Part shown: piece after piece, positions 1-6,363 of the stretch
How the letters are laid out: each line of letters begins with the position of its first letter
Position numbering within the stretch: position 1 is the first letter of the stretch
Assembly (NCBI GenBank): GCA_958439775.1
Contig: CAUBWQ010000055.1
Location: forward strand, 1 to 6,364
Direction: 5' to 3'
Source: an uncultured Collinsella sp.
GTDB lineage: Bacteria; Actinomycetota; Coriobacteriia; Coriobacteriales; Coriobacteriaceae
Length of the DNA stretch: 6,364 nt
Notes under the pieces: generated by a model
Told to the model about the DNA's origin: nothing
What the model saw: the letters and a program-made list of their open reading frames with translations, nothing else
The model's database searches: none
Position numbers and translations under genes: made by a program

Positions 1-1
1 T

Positions 2-859
2 GTCGATATCCTGGGTTTCCCTTTCATTATCGATGGCGAGGAGCGCACAGACGACATCTGGTGGAGCATGAGCCCTAAGGAGTTCTACGACCGCATGCGC
101 GCCGGTGCCCGCGTGTCCACCTCGGCTGTGTCGCTCGGTCGCTATATCGAGTTTTTTACCGAGTGCGCCAAAGAGGGCACGCCCACGGTCTACCTGTGCT
201 TTACCTCGGCGCTGTCGTCGAGCTACAACTCCGCGTGCCAGGCGGCAGATGTCGTGCGCGCCGAGTATCCCAACTTTGAGCTCTACGTGGTCGACAACGC
301 TCTGCCCTGCGCGACCGGTGCGCTCTTGGCGCTCGAGGCCGTGCGCCAGCGTTCGGCGGGACTGACCGCCAAGCAGCTGGTCGATTGGGCAAACGAGGCA
401 AAGACCTACGTGCACGGCTACTTTACGCTCGAGAGCTTTGACGCGCTGGCTGCCGGCGGCCGCATTCCGCCCGCGGCGGCGCAGCTCACGGCAAAGCTCG
501 ATGTCAAGCCCGAGCTCTCCTACGACCTGGCCGGCTCGCTGTCGCTGATCGGCGTCAACCGCGGCCGCAAGAAGGCGCTCAAGTCCATCCTCAAGTCGTT
601 CCGCGAGAACTACGTGCCCGATCGCACCATGCCCATCGCCATCATGACGGCCGATGCCGAGAAGGACGGCGACTGGCTCGAGGCCGCCATCCGCAAGGAG
701 GAGGGCTGCGCCGACGTCACGATCATTCGCGGCTCCGTGGGTCCCACCATCGGCTCGCACGTGGGCCCCGGCATGGTGGGCTGCGCGTTTTGGGGTAAGA
801 ACCGCGCCGACAAGGCGTCGCTTTCCGACCGTATCGCCCGCCGCGTGCGCGGTCAGTAG
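2..859 (+). CDS. DegV family (FakB-like) fatty-acid-binding protein, 5' partial
   Basis: The reading frame is open to the left edge, and residues encoded before the first Met (base 68) still match the family (a FIIDGEE stretch like the DegV 'V-x-x-DGEE' strand). The true start is therefore outside the window, probably 20-30 residues upstream. Counting from base 2, 285 residues are visible. DegV landmarks appear in order: TSAVS (about 40-44), FTSALSSSYNSA (about 67-78), the LESFDALAAGGRI helix-loop (about 143-154) and VGPTIGSHVGPG (about 246-257), near the C-terminus as expected. DegV/FakB proteins bind a fatty acid in the cytoplasm; with a FakA kinase the bound acid is phosphorylated for phospholipid synthesis. 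No fakA is visible here, so whether this is a true FakB and which acid it prefers are unknown. A 98-base gap follows, so it is probably not part of the downstream operon. Family assignment is firm; the role is inferred. Confidence 0.92.
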   Translation, partial: VDILGFPFIIDGEERTDDIWWSMSPKEFYDRMRAGARVSTSAVSLGRYIEFFTECAKEGTPTVYLCFTSALSSSYNSACQAADVVRAEYPNFELYVVDNALPCATGALLALEAVRQRSAGLTAKQLVDWANEAKTYVHGYFTLESFDALAAGGRIPPAAAQLTAKLDVKPELSYDLAGSLSLIGVNRGRKKALKSILKSFRENYVPDRTMPIAIMTADAEKDGDWLEAAIRKEEGCADVTIIRGSVGPTIGSHVGPGMVGCAFWGKNRADKASLSDRIARRVRGQ

Positions 860-957
860 GCAAGCGCTGCGTCCGTAATCGCCCTCGACTCACAGCCCAA
901 ACGCTGGCACCGAGTATTCAACCTGGTAACAACACCCAACCCAAAAGGAAAGGTTTC

Positions 958-2037
958 ATGGCAAACAAGCTCTCCGTCGCATTCATTGGCACCGGAATCA
1001 TGGGTGCCCCCATCGCCGGCCACATTCTGGACGCCGGCTATCCCGTCACGGTCAACAACCGCACCAAGTCCAAGGCGGCGGCGCTTATCGAGCGCGGCGC
1101 CGTCTGGGCAGATACGCCGGCCGATGCCGCGGCGAACGCCGATGTCGTCTTTACCATGGTGGGCTATCCCTCCGAGGTCGAGGAACTCTACCTGGCGGGC
1201 GACGGCCTGCTCGCGTGCACCAAGCCGGGTGCTGTCTTGATCGACCTCACCACGAGCTCGCCCGAGCTCGCCCGTGACATTGCCGAGGCCGCCCAGGTTT
1301 CTGGTCGCATGGCGTTTGACTGCCCTGTCACCGGCGGCGAGTCGGGTGCTATCGCCGGCACGCTCACGGCTATCGTGGGCGCTACCGAGAACGACATCGC
1401 GCCGGTCCGCGATATCCTTTCCACCTTTGCGGCCAACATCTGCTGCTTCGACGGCGCCGGTAAGGGCCAAGCTGCCAAGCTTGCCAACCAGGTGTCACTG
1501 GGCGCCTGCATGGTCGGCATGGCAGACGCCATGGCATTTGCCGAGCTGAGCGGCCTTGACCTGGAGAAGACCCGCCAGATGATCCTGGGCGGTACCGGCA
1601 AGTCCGGCGCCATGGAGAGCCTGGCGCCCAAGGCGCTCGACGGCGACTACAAGCCCGGCTTTATGGTCGAGCACTTTATTAAGGACCTGCGCTTGGCGCT
1701 CGCCTATGCCGACGACCGCGAGCTTGCGCTGCCCGGCGCCGACGTGGCCTTTACGCTCTACGATATGCTCGACGCCATCGGTGGTGCCAAGCTGGGCACC
1801 CAGGCCATCACGGTCCTCTATAAGGAGGAGGCCGACGCCATCGCCGCCGGTCTGGACTGGTCTCAGTATCGTCCCGAGGAGCATGGCGCTCACGAGGAAG
1901 GCTGCGGTTGCGGCGAGCACGGCGACGACCATGAGTGCGGTTGCGGTCACCATCACGGCGAGGACTACGAGTGCTGCGGCGGCCACGGCCATGACGACGG
2001 CCATGAGTGCTGCTGCGGCCACCATCACGGGGAGTAG
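958..2037 (+). CDS. NAD(P)-dependent 3-hydroxyisobutyrate/2-hydroxy-3-oxopropionate reductase family enzyme with Cys/His-rich C-terminal tail
   Basis: This is a 359-residue protein; the usual family length is about 290-300. The Rossmann dinucleotide loop GTGIMG is at residues 11-16. NNRT at 33-36, with Arg rather than an acidic residue after strand 2, suggests NADPH preference. The substrate loop DCPVTGGESG is at 121-130; Thr125 stands where many relatives have Ser. The catalytic lysine is K174 in GKGQAAKLANQ, which closely resembles GarR-type tartronate semialdehyde reductases, and KDL is at 242-244. The family interconverts beta-hydroxyacids and their semialdehydes in the cytoplasm; the exact substrate cannot be read. 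The enzyme core ends near W301. Residues 309-359 are an added tail with 9 Cys and 13 His plus many Gly and acidic residues, a likely metal-binding segment (inference). The start is set by AAGGAAAGG at 945-953. It is the first gene of a tight four-gene run, with the next start 5 bases after its stop. Confidence 0.9.
   Translation: MANKLSVAFIGTGIMGAPIAGHILDAGYPVTVNNRTKSKAAALIERGAVWADTPADAAANADVVFTMVGYPSEVEELYLAGDGLLACTKPGAVLIDLTTSSPELARDIAEAAQVSGRMAFDCPVTGGESGAIAGTLTAIVGATENDIAPVRDILSTFAANICCFDGAGKGQAAKLANQVSLGACMVGMADAMAFAELSGLDLEKTRQMILGGTGKSGAMESLAPKALDGDYKPGFMVEHFIKDLRLALAYADDRELALPGADVAFTLYDMLDAIGGAKLGTQAITVLYKEEADAIAAGLDWSQYRPEEHGAHEEGCGCGEHGDDHECGCGHHHGEDYECCGGHGHDDGHECCCGHHHGE
1930..2034 (+). 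repeat. Repeated Cys/His segment inside the dehydrogenase tail
   Basis: Residues 325-335 (HECGCGHHHGE) and 349-359 (HECCCGHHHGE) are near-identical copies separated by 13 residues that include a related Cys-Cys/His motif. At DNA level 1930-1962 and 2002-2034 match at most positions. This suggests the tail grew by internal duplication of a short Cys/His unit. The pattern of Cys pairs and His triplets resembles metal-storing or metal-buffering tails of SlyD and HypB, but no specific metal can be inferred. Confidence 0.8.
2029..2034 (+). promoter_or_regulatory. Ribosome binding site for the small membrane protein, inside the preceding gene
   Basis: GGGGAG lies 8 bases before the ATG at 2043 and forms the last two codons of the upstream dehydrogenase. 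It decides the start: an in-frame ATG at 2007 lies within the Cys/His tail, has no such site, and would add 12 non-membrane residues. The arrangement suggests translational coupling between the two genes. Confidence 0.7.
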
Positions 2038-2042
2038 CGCCC

Positions 2043-2471
2043 ATGAGCTGGACGTTCGTGGTACTAGCGCTGGTGCTCTTTCTCTTTGCGATCTACATTG
2101 GCTTTTTGTGCGGCCAGTGGGCCTGCGAAAAGCGCGTGATCACCAAGCGCGACTACTGGATTGCCAACTTTGCAGGAGCGGCGGCAGTCGTCCTGCTGAC
2201 CTGGGTGTTCTCGCTGTTCCCGCTGGTGCAGTTTGCGCCGATCGGCTGGCTCGGCGGTTTTATCGCCGGTCGTAAGATGAGCTTTGGCGAGTCCGTCGGT
2301 GCGTGGCGCACGCAGGCCGAGGTCTTTCACGTCAACAAGGCTCATCGCGCCGCCGCCGACGCGGGCGACGCTGAGGAACGCCGCCGTGCGCGTCGCAATG
2401 GCGCGGCCGACCGACAGCTCATCTCGGTCACCGATGACAGTAAGGGTACTGGCAAGCACGCTAAGAAATAG
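2043..2471 (+). CDS. Small membrane protein of unknown function
   Basis: I do not recognise a named family. The protein has 142 residues from the ATG at 2043. A first hydrophobic segment spans residues 3-23. A short basic loop follows (about 28-37, with KR and TKRDYW). A second segment spans about 40-58 and a third about 60-76, which may pack as a hairpin broken by Pro60. The C-terminal part from about 77 is soluble, rich in Ala, Arg and Lys, with the basic cluster EERRRARRN at 111-119 and a KK end, so it is probably cytoplasmic by the positive-inside rule. There are no catalytic motifs and no signal-peptidase site. It sits 5 bases after the Cys/His-tailed dehydrogenase and 15 before the HEAT-repeat gene, so it is very likely co-transcribed with both. 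A scaffold or transport-accessory role is possible but unsupported. Confidence 0.75.
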   Translation: MSWTFVVLALVLFLFAIYIGFLCGQWACEKRVITKRDYWIANFAGAAAVVLLTWVFSLFPLVQFAPIGWLGGFIAGRKMSFGESVGAWRTQAEVFHVNKAHRAAADAGDAEERRRARRNGAADRQLISVTDDSKGTGKHAKK

Positions 2472-2486
2472 TAAGAAGAGGTAACT

Positions 2487-3185
2487 ATGGCAGAAAACAA
2501 AGACGAACAGCTCACCGACGAGGAGCTGGCACAGCTTCAGCTGGCAGAGGAGAACGAGAACGCCGTCGACCGCCTGGTCAAGGAGCTCGGCTGCCCCACG
2601 CGCCGCATCCGCCAGTTTGCCGCCCGCGTGTTGCATCTGCTGGCCGAGCGCGATCCGCAGCGCGTCGTGCCCTGCGTGCCCGCGCTGATCGAGGCACTCG
2701 ACCGCCCCGAGGCGCAGACCCGCTGGGAGGCCCTCGATGCCCTGACGGCGCTCGCCACCACCTGCCCCGAGCAGCTGGGCGATGCCTTTGAGGGCGCCGA
2801 GACTGCACTGTTCGACGAGATCTCCTCCACGCTGCGCTATGCCGCCTTCCGCCTGCTGTGCGTGTGGGGTGCCACGAGCGTCGAGCGTTCGCGCGAGGCT
2901 TGGCCCATCCTGGACGAGGCCATCCAGTGCTACCACGGCGACCTCGAGTATCGCGACATGCTTGGTTGCCTGTATGAGTTTGGCCAGGGCGAGATCGACG
3001 CCGAGGTCGCCGAGAAGCTCGCGCTGCGCCTTAAGTTCGACGCCGAGAACGGCAAGGGCAGCTATCTCAAGGCCCGTTCGAGCGAGATTTGCGAAATGCT
3101 TGTTAAACGTTTTGGCCTGGATCTCTCCAAAAAGAAGAAGCGTGCTAGCGTTAAAAAATCTGATGCCGCCGAAGACGAGGAGTAA
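2487..3185 (+). CDS. HEAT-repeat protein of unknown partner
   Basis: This soluble protein has 232 residues and no signal peptide or membrane segment. An acidic, Gln/Glu-rich start (1-25) precedes a run of paired amphipathic helices typical of HEAT/Armadillo-like solenoids. The approximate units are 25-56, 61-94 (VPALIEALD, then ALDALTALA), 99-133, 134-165 and 172-207. The end is low-complexity: KKKKR at 215-219, then an acidic DAAEDEE. Solenoids of this type usually bind proteins; some bacterial ones modify or assemble metal or cofactor proteins, but no enzymatic residues are visible. The start is chosen at the ATG preceded by AAGAAGAGG at 2473-2481. It lies 15 bases after the membrane protein gene and 6 before the isocitrate dehydrogenase gene. 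Its last codons carry the ribosome binding site of the next gene, so it looks translationally coupled to it. The HEAT assignment is from helix pattern and is moderately sure. Confidence 0.8.
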   Translation: MAENKDEQLTDEELAQLQLAEENENAVDRLVKELGCPTRRIRQFAARVLHLLAERDPQRVVPCVPALIEALDRPEAQTRWEALDALTALATTCPEQLGDAFEGAETALFDEISSTLRYAAFRLLCVWGATSVERSREAWPILDEAIQCYHGDLEYRDMLGCLYEFGQGEIDAEVAEKLALRLKFDAENGKGSYLKARSSEICEMLVKRFGLDLSKKKKRASVKKSDAAEDEE

Positions 3186-3191
3186 CAGATT

Positions 3192-4277
3192 ATGGCGCAC
3201 GATGTAGTCCTGATTCCCGGTGACGGTATCGGTCCCGAGATTACGCAGGCCATGCGCCGCGTGGTCGACGCCGCCGGGGTCAAGATCAACTGGAACGTCC
3301 AGGAGGCCGGTGCCGGCGTCATGGACGAGTTTGGCACGCCACTGCCCCAGCACGTGCTCGATGCGGTCGCCGAGACCAAGGTTGCCATCAAGGGCCCCAT
3401 CACCACGCCGGTCGGTACGGGTTTCCGCAGCGTCAACGTGGCCCTGCGCAAGCACTTCGACCTGTATGCCTGCGTGCGCCCCTGCCTGTCGCAGCCGGGC
3501 GACGGCTCGCGCTTCCGCGACGTCGACCTGGTCATCGTGCGCGAGAACACCGAGGACCTCTACGCCGGCATCGAGTTCGATGAGGGCGCTGCCGAGGTCG
3601 AGGAGCTCTCGCAGCTCGTCGAGCGCTCGGGTCAGAAGACCTTCGCCGCTGATTCCGCCATCTCAATTAAGCCGATCTCCATCGCCAAGAGCCGCCGTAT
3701 TGTGGAGTATGCCTTTGAGTATGCCCGCCGCTGCGGCCGCAAAAAGGTGACGGCCGTGCATAAGGCCAACATCATGAAGGCGACCGACGGCCTGTTCCTG
3801 CGCGTGGCGCGCGAGGTGGCCGCCAACTATCCCGATATCGAGTTCAACGACAAGATTGTCGACGCCACCTGCATGGGCCTGGTCCAGAACCCCAACGACT
3901 TCGATGTCCTGGTGCTGCCCAACCTGTACGGCGATATCGTGAGCGACTTGTGCGCCGGCCTGGTGGGCGGCTTAGGGATGGCCCCCGGCTCCAACATCGG
4001 TGCCGACTGCGCAATCTTTGAGGCAACGCACGGATCCGCGCCCGATATCGCGGGCCAGGATATCGCCAACCCCACGGCCGAGATCCTCTCTGCTGCGATG
4101 ATGCTCGATCACCTGGGCGAGAACGACGCGGCCAATCGCATTCGCGCCGCCGTTTCTGCCACGCTCGACGAGGGTGAGCAGGTTACCGGCGACGTTCGTC
4201 GTGCCCAGACCGGCTCCGTTGAGGGTGCTGTGGGCACGCAGGCCTTTGCCGATGCCGTTATCGCGCACCTGGCCTAA
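3192..4277 (+). CDS. Isocitrate dehydrogenase of the isocitrate/isopropylmalate family, probably NAD-dependent
   Basis: The protein converts isocitrate to 2-oxoglutarate and CO2 in the cytoplasm, if the family reading is right. Its 361 residues match the short NAD-type enzymes rather than the roughly 415-residue E. coli Icd. Visible landmarks are GDGIGPE (10-16), the substrate loop with S80, N82 and R86, then R96, R117 and Y124 ([13 protein letters not shown]), K191 (HKANIM), and metal aspartates D224, D248 and D252. The NTED stretch fits isocitrate (or homoisocitrate) rather than isopropylmalate enzymes. In HGSAPDIAG (280-288), D285-I286 occupy the positions of E. coli Lys344-Tyr345; Asp-Ile there is the established NAD+ signature. 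The ribosome binding site CGAGGAG (3176-3182) overlaps the end of the HEAT gene. It is the last gene of the tight run and is followed by hairpins. Homoisocitrate dehydrogenase is the main alternative. Confidence 0.92.
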   Translation: MAHDVVLIPGDGIGPEITQAMRRVVDAAGVKINWNVQEAGAGVMDEFGTPLPQHVLDAVAETKVAIKGPITTPVGTGFRSVNVALRKHFDLYACVRPCLSQPGDGSRFRDVDLVIVRENTEDLYAGIEFDEGAAEVEELSQLVERSGQKTFAADSAISIKPISIAKSRRIVEYAFEYARRCGRKKVTAVHKANIMKATDGLFLRVAREVAANYPDIEFNDKIVDATCMGLVQNPNDFDVLVLPNLYGDIVSDLCAGLVGGLGMAPGSNIGADCAIFEATHGSAPDIAGQDIANPTAEILSAAMMLDHLGENDAANRIRAAVSATLDEGEQVTGDVRRAQTGSVEGAVGTQAFADAVIAHLA

Positions 4278-4289
4278 GGTATGCACGCT

Positions 4290-4320
4290 GCAAACGCCTA
4301 AGTAGTACTTAAGTGTTTGC
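4290..4320. repeat. Long near-perfect inverted repeat downstream of the isocitrate dehydrogenase
   Basis: Arms 4290-4303 and 4307-4320 pair over 14 positions with one mismatch (C4298/A4312) and one G-T wobble (4296/4314), around a 3-base loop. The next bases (GTATAACC) are not a T tract, so it is a poor intrinsic terminator on the plus strand. It could be an RNA-stabilising 3' hairpin, part of a tandem terminator, or an operator. Confidence 0.6.
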
Positions 4321-4321
4321 G

Positions 4322-4327
4322 TATAAC
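4322..4327 (+). promoter_or_regulatory. Possible -10 element for the SurA-like gene
   Basis: TATAAC matches the -10 consensus at five of six bases and lies directly after the inverted repeat. No good -35 is seen 16-18 bases upstream, and the TG at 4318-4319 is one base off the extended -10 position. If used, transcription would start near 4334, before the second hairpin, which would then lie in the leader. This is weak evidence only. Confidence 0.2.
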
Positions 4328-4336
4328 CTGAGAATC

Positions 4337-4370
4337 AATACGCCCGGCGCTCTGTCGGGCGTATTCTATT
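4337..4370 (+). terminator. Probable rho-independent terminator of the four-gene operon
   Basis: Arms 4337-4346 and 4356-4365 pair perfectly over 10 bases with a GC-rich core (CGCCCG/CGGGCG). Two further pairs (G4347-T4355 wobble and C4348-G4354) can extend the stem, leaving a 5-base loop. The following bases ATTCTATT are T-rich but interrupted, so termination may be partial. Confidence 0.6.
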
Positions 4371-4403
4371 GCGGACTATGTTTCCTAACAAGGAGTAACT
4401 GAT

Positions 4404-5489
4404 ATGGGTCTGATTCAAAAGAAGGACGAGAAGGACGAGATCGACGGCATCCAGATCATCGAGCGCGGCGAAGGCCCCGACGGTGACGAGGACGAGAAGA
4501 TCGATCTGGTCGCCGGCACGTCTGCCGAACATATTGCCGCCGGCACGTCCGCCGAGGAGGAGGACGCTCGCTTGGAGGCAAAGATCGCCGCGGATGCAGC
4601 TGACGAGAACCTCATGCCCGAGGAACAGGACGAGGACGACGACTCCGACGCGGACGACCATGCATCCAAGCACAAGAAGACGATGATTGCCGCCTTTGTG
4701 GTTGCAGTCGTGATCGCTGCGGTGGTCGGCTTCTTTATTGGCAATGGAGGCTTTGGCGGCAAGGGTGTCGGCTCGGCGACCCTCACCGAGGACCACCTCG
4801 ATTCGACCGTGGCAAGCTATAGCTACAACGGCAAGAAGAGCGACATCACCGCGCGCGAGGCCATCGAGAGCCAGTACAGCCTCGATACCGTCAAGGATAG
4901 CGATGGCAACTATACCGCTCCGTCTGCCGATGTCATTCTGTCCTACGTGCGCAACAAGATCCTGCTCGATGCTGCCGAGGACGAGGGCATCACCGTCTCT
5001 TCTAAGGAAATGAAGAAGTACGCCGAGGATTCCATCGGCACTTCGGACTACAAGACCATGGCCACGCAGTATGGCGTGTCCAAGGACCAGGCCAAGCAGA
5101 TCGTCCGCCAGTCCGCGACGCTGCAGAAGCTCTATAAGAAGAAGGTCGGCGACAGCTCCGCAAGCATGCCGACCGCCCCGACCGAGCCTGCTGACGGCAA
5201 CGAGGAGACCGCGAGCAAGGACTACGCCGACTACATCATCAACCTTGCCGGCGACGAGTGGGATAGCTCAAAGGGCACCTGGAAGGACGCCGATAGCACC
5301 TATGCTAAGGCCTTTGCCGACGATGCCTTTACGGCCGATAGCGCTACCTATAAGCAGGCCATGACCGCCTATTACACCGCCTACCAGCAGTATTCCTCGC
5401 AGGCTTCGAGCGCTAGCTCCAAGTGGACCGAGTATGCTAACGGCCTCTACGCCAAGGCCAACATCAGCATCTACGGCCTGTTTGCGTAA
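4404..5489 (+). CDS. Membrane-anchored SurA-N-like chaperone-type protein with acidic cytoplasmic N-terminus
   Basis: The protein has 361 residues. Residues 1-90 are strongly acidic (32 Asp/Glu against about 8 Lys/Arg) and low in complexity. KHKK at 89-92 then precedes one hydrophobic segment (about 93-112), giving a probable N-in, C-out single-pass topology. A Gly-rich linker follows. Residues about 147-247 resemble the SurA N-terminal chaperone fold: ADVILSYVRNKILLDAAEDEGI, then VSSKEMKKYAED, then a QYGVSKDQAKQIVRQ helix. A Pro/Thr-rich linker (about 255-270) leads to a Tyr/Ser/Ala-rich C-terminus. No PPIase (parvulin) domain is present, so a folding or holdase role outside the membrane is inferred rather than isomerase activity. 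AAGGAG at 4390-4395, 8 bases before the ATG, sets the start. Hairpins isolate it from the upstream gene and a strong terminator follows, so it is probably monocistronic. Confidence 0.75.
   Translation: MGLIQKKDEKDEIDGIQIIERGEGPDGDEDEKIDLVAGTSAEHIAAGTSAEEEDARLEAKIAADAADENLMPEEQDEDDDSDADDHASKHKKTMIAAFVVAVVIAAVVGFFIGNGGFGGKGVGSATLTEDHLDSTVASYSYNGKKSDITAREAIESQYSLDTVKDSDGNYTAPSADVILSYVRNKILLDAAEDEGITVSSKEMKKYAEDSIGTSDYKTMATQYGVSKDQAKQIVRQSATLQKLYKKKVGDSSASMPTAPTEPADGNEETASKDYADYIINLAGDEWDSSKGTWKDADSTYAKAFADDAFTADSATYKQAMTAYYTAYQQYSSQASSASSKWTEYANGLYAKANISIYGLFA
4512..4556 (+). repeat. Short direct repeat in the acidic head
   Basis: The 18-base units 4512-4529 and 4539-4556 differ at two third-codon positions and both encode AGTSAE (residues 37-42 and 46-51). 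They are separated by three codons. This looks like a small in-frame duplication in a disordered region. Confidence 0.65.
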
Positions 5490-5531
5490 GGTTTGCCTGC
5501 ACTACTGCGCGCTAACCGATCTACCTGATTG

Positions 5532-5568
5532 AGCCCGCTAGAACGGACAACGTTCTAGCGGGCTTTTT
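5532..5568 (+). terminator. Strong rho-independent terminator of the SurA-like gene
   Basis: Arms 5532-5545 and 5551-5564 pair perfectly over 14 bases around a 5-base loop (GACAA), followed by TTTTT ending at 5568. It lies 42 bases after the stop. The minus-strand operon converges on it, but in that direction the bases after the hairpin are not T-rich, so it probably terminates mainly plus-strand transcription. Confidence 0.93.
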
Positions 5569-5601
5569 GCGTTGAGGGCGTGATTGACGGCTTAATTATG
5601 G

Positions 5602-5841
5602 CTATTCATCTTTAAGCCCAAAAAGGCTATCGGCTTCATCGTCGGATATATATTCCAGTACATCGCCTGGTTGGCAGTCGAGTGCCCGGCATATCGCGTC
5701 AAGAGTTGAAAAACGTATGGCAGAAACCTTGCCCGTCTTAATGCGTGACATATTGACCTGGGAGATGCCCACACGTTCCGCAAGCTCTTTGGATGAGATC
5801 TTGCGTTCGGCGAGCATGCGGTCAAGCCGCAGAATAATCAT
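5602..5841 (-). CDS. Small Cro/CI-type (XRE) HTH transcriptional regulator, YozG-like
   Basis: This 79-residue protein is almost entirely one DNA-binding domain. The helix-turn-helix is at about 16-37 (SSKELAERVGIS, then QVNMSRIKTG), with the recognition helix about 26-36. The following helices FSTLDAICRALDCQPGDVLEY (43-63 region) are the classic end of the compact YozG/YdaS-like single-domain regulators. The C-terminus is short and acidic. On the minus strand the ATG is preceded by AGGGGGAA, 9 bases after the stop of the DUF2975 gene, so the two are probably co-transcribed. In B. subtilis, a DUF2975 membrane protein and a regulator of this type are paired (yoaS/yozG). The regulator likely controls its own operon; the signal and targets are unknown. 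The family call is firm. Confidence 0.92.
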   Translation of the reverse strand: MIILRLDRMLAERKISSKELAERVGISQVNMSRIKTGKVSAIRFSTLDAICRALDCQPGDVLEYISDDEADSLFGLKDE

Positions 5842-5850
5842 GGATTCCCC

Positions 5851-6363
5851 CTAGAGCAACTCGTCATCTTGTTTTTGCAGGATATACCCGTAGCGGAAGA
5901 TGCTGGCAATCAGGCAAATAATCAGGCCTGCAAAGAGCATGGAGGGCTCGAATAACTGGCCGACGAACGCATCCGTAAAGCTGCCGCCAAATCCTGAGAG
6001 TATCATTCCCGTGATTACGGCGCCAAGAAGCCTCACGGCAACGCCGCCGATAAGGAATAAATGTCCTACTCGACGAAGTGTCTGGTTACATTCAAGGTCA
6101 AAGGGCCTGCCTTCCTTTTCAATGTTGAGGAAAAGCCTGCGCACGCTTATCGCGATGGTAAGCGCGAGACATGTCATCAAGAGACTCCCTATGGCAGTGT
6201 GACCATCGTGTGCGACGAGCATAAGTGGGGCCTGCGCATCGGTGCCGACGATAGCAAGGCACGGCCCTTCGCCGGCTTGAAGTTCTACGGATTGGAGACA
6301 CGACCCTTGAGAGAGGCCAGGCAATATGAGTAGAAGGTCAATCGCAATGACTGCGAGGAGTCC
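5851..6363 (-). CDS. DUF2975 membrane protein (YoaS-like), 5' partial
   Basis: The frame is open from the stop at 5851 to the right edge. Upstream of a TTG at 6324 it continues as a hydrophobic stretch (GLLAVIAIDLLLIL), most likely the first transmembrane helix, so the TTG is not the start and the true start is beyond the window. 170 residues are visible. After the first helix and a polar outer loop, three more helices appear: one around SLLMTCLALTIAISV, one around LFLIGGVAVRLLGAVITGMI and one around LFAGLIICLIASIF. The DUF2975 signatures are clear: FLNIEKEGRPFD with LRRVG between helices 2 and 3, and FRYGYILQKQDDELL at the C-terminus. The molecular function of the family is not established. 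It sits directly upstream of the HTH gene, the usual pairing. Base composition is lower in GC than in the plus-strand genes. Confidence 0.88.
   Translation of the reverse strand, partial: GLLAVIAIDLLLILPGLSQGSCLQSVELQAGEGPCLAIVGTDAQAPLMLVAHDGHTAIGSLLMTCLALTIAISVRRLFLNIEKEGRPFDLECNQTLRRVGHLFLIGGVAVRLLGAVITGMILSGFGGSFTDAFVGQLFEPSMLFAGLIICLIASIFRYGYILQKQDDELL

Noticed and set aside
860..957. Possible promoter or terminator between the DegV and dehydrogenase genes
   Set aside because: A TCGACT at 885-890 could be a weak -35, but no acceptable -10 lies at the right distance, and no convincing hairpin with a T tract is present.
853..1470. Minus-strand frame opposite the dehydrogenase core
   Set aside because: Shadow of the plus-strand gene with an Arg/Gly/Asp-rich, non-protein-like composition.
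1495..2028. Minus-strand frame rich in Val/Ala/Met opposite the Cys/His tail
   Set aside because: Its hydrophobic composition is the mirror of the GAC/GGC/CAC-rich codons of the real gene; no ribosome binding site or family match.
2007..2042. Upstream ATG at 2007 as start of the small membrane protein
   Set aside because: It lies inside the Cys/His tail without a good ribosome binding site, whereas the ATG at 2043 has GGGGAG 8 bases upstream and begins directly before the first membrane helix.
2064..3455. A 463-codon open frame on the minus strand across the membrane-protein, HEAT and IDH genes
   Set aside because: It lies antisense to three well-supported genes, has no recognisable domain and crosses gene boundaries. 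Long antisense frames are expected from the codon bias of high-GC genes.
6061..6333. A 90-codon plus-strand frame at the right end
   Set aside because: Antisense to the DUF2975 gene, whose family signatures are clear; no ribosome binding site or recognisable domain.
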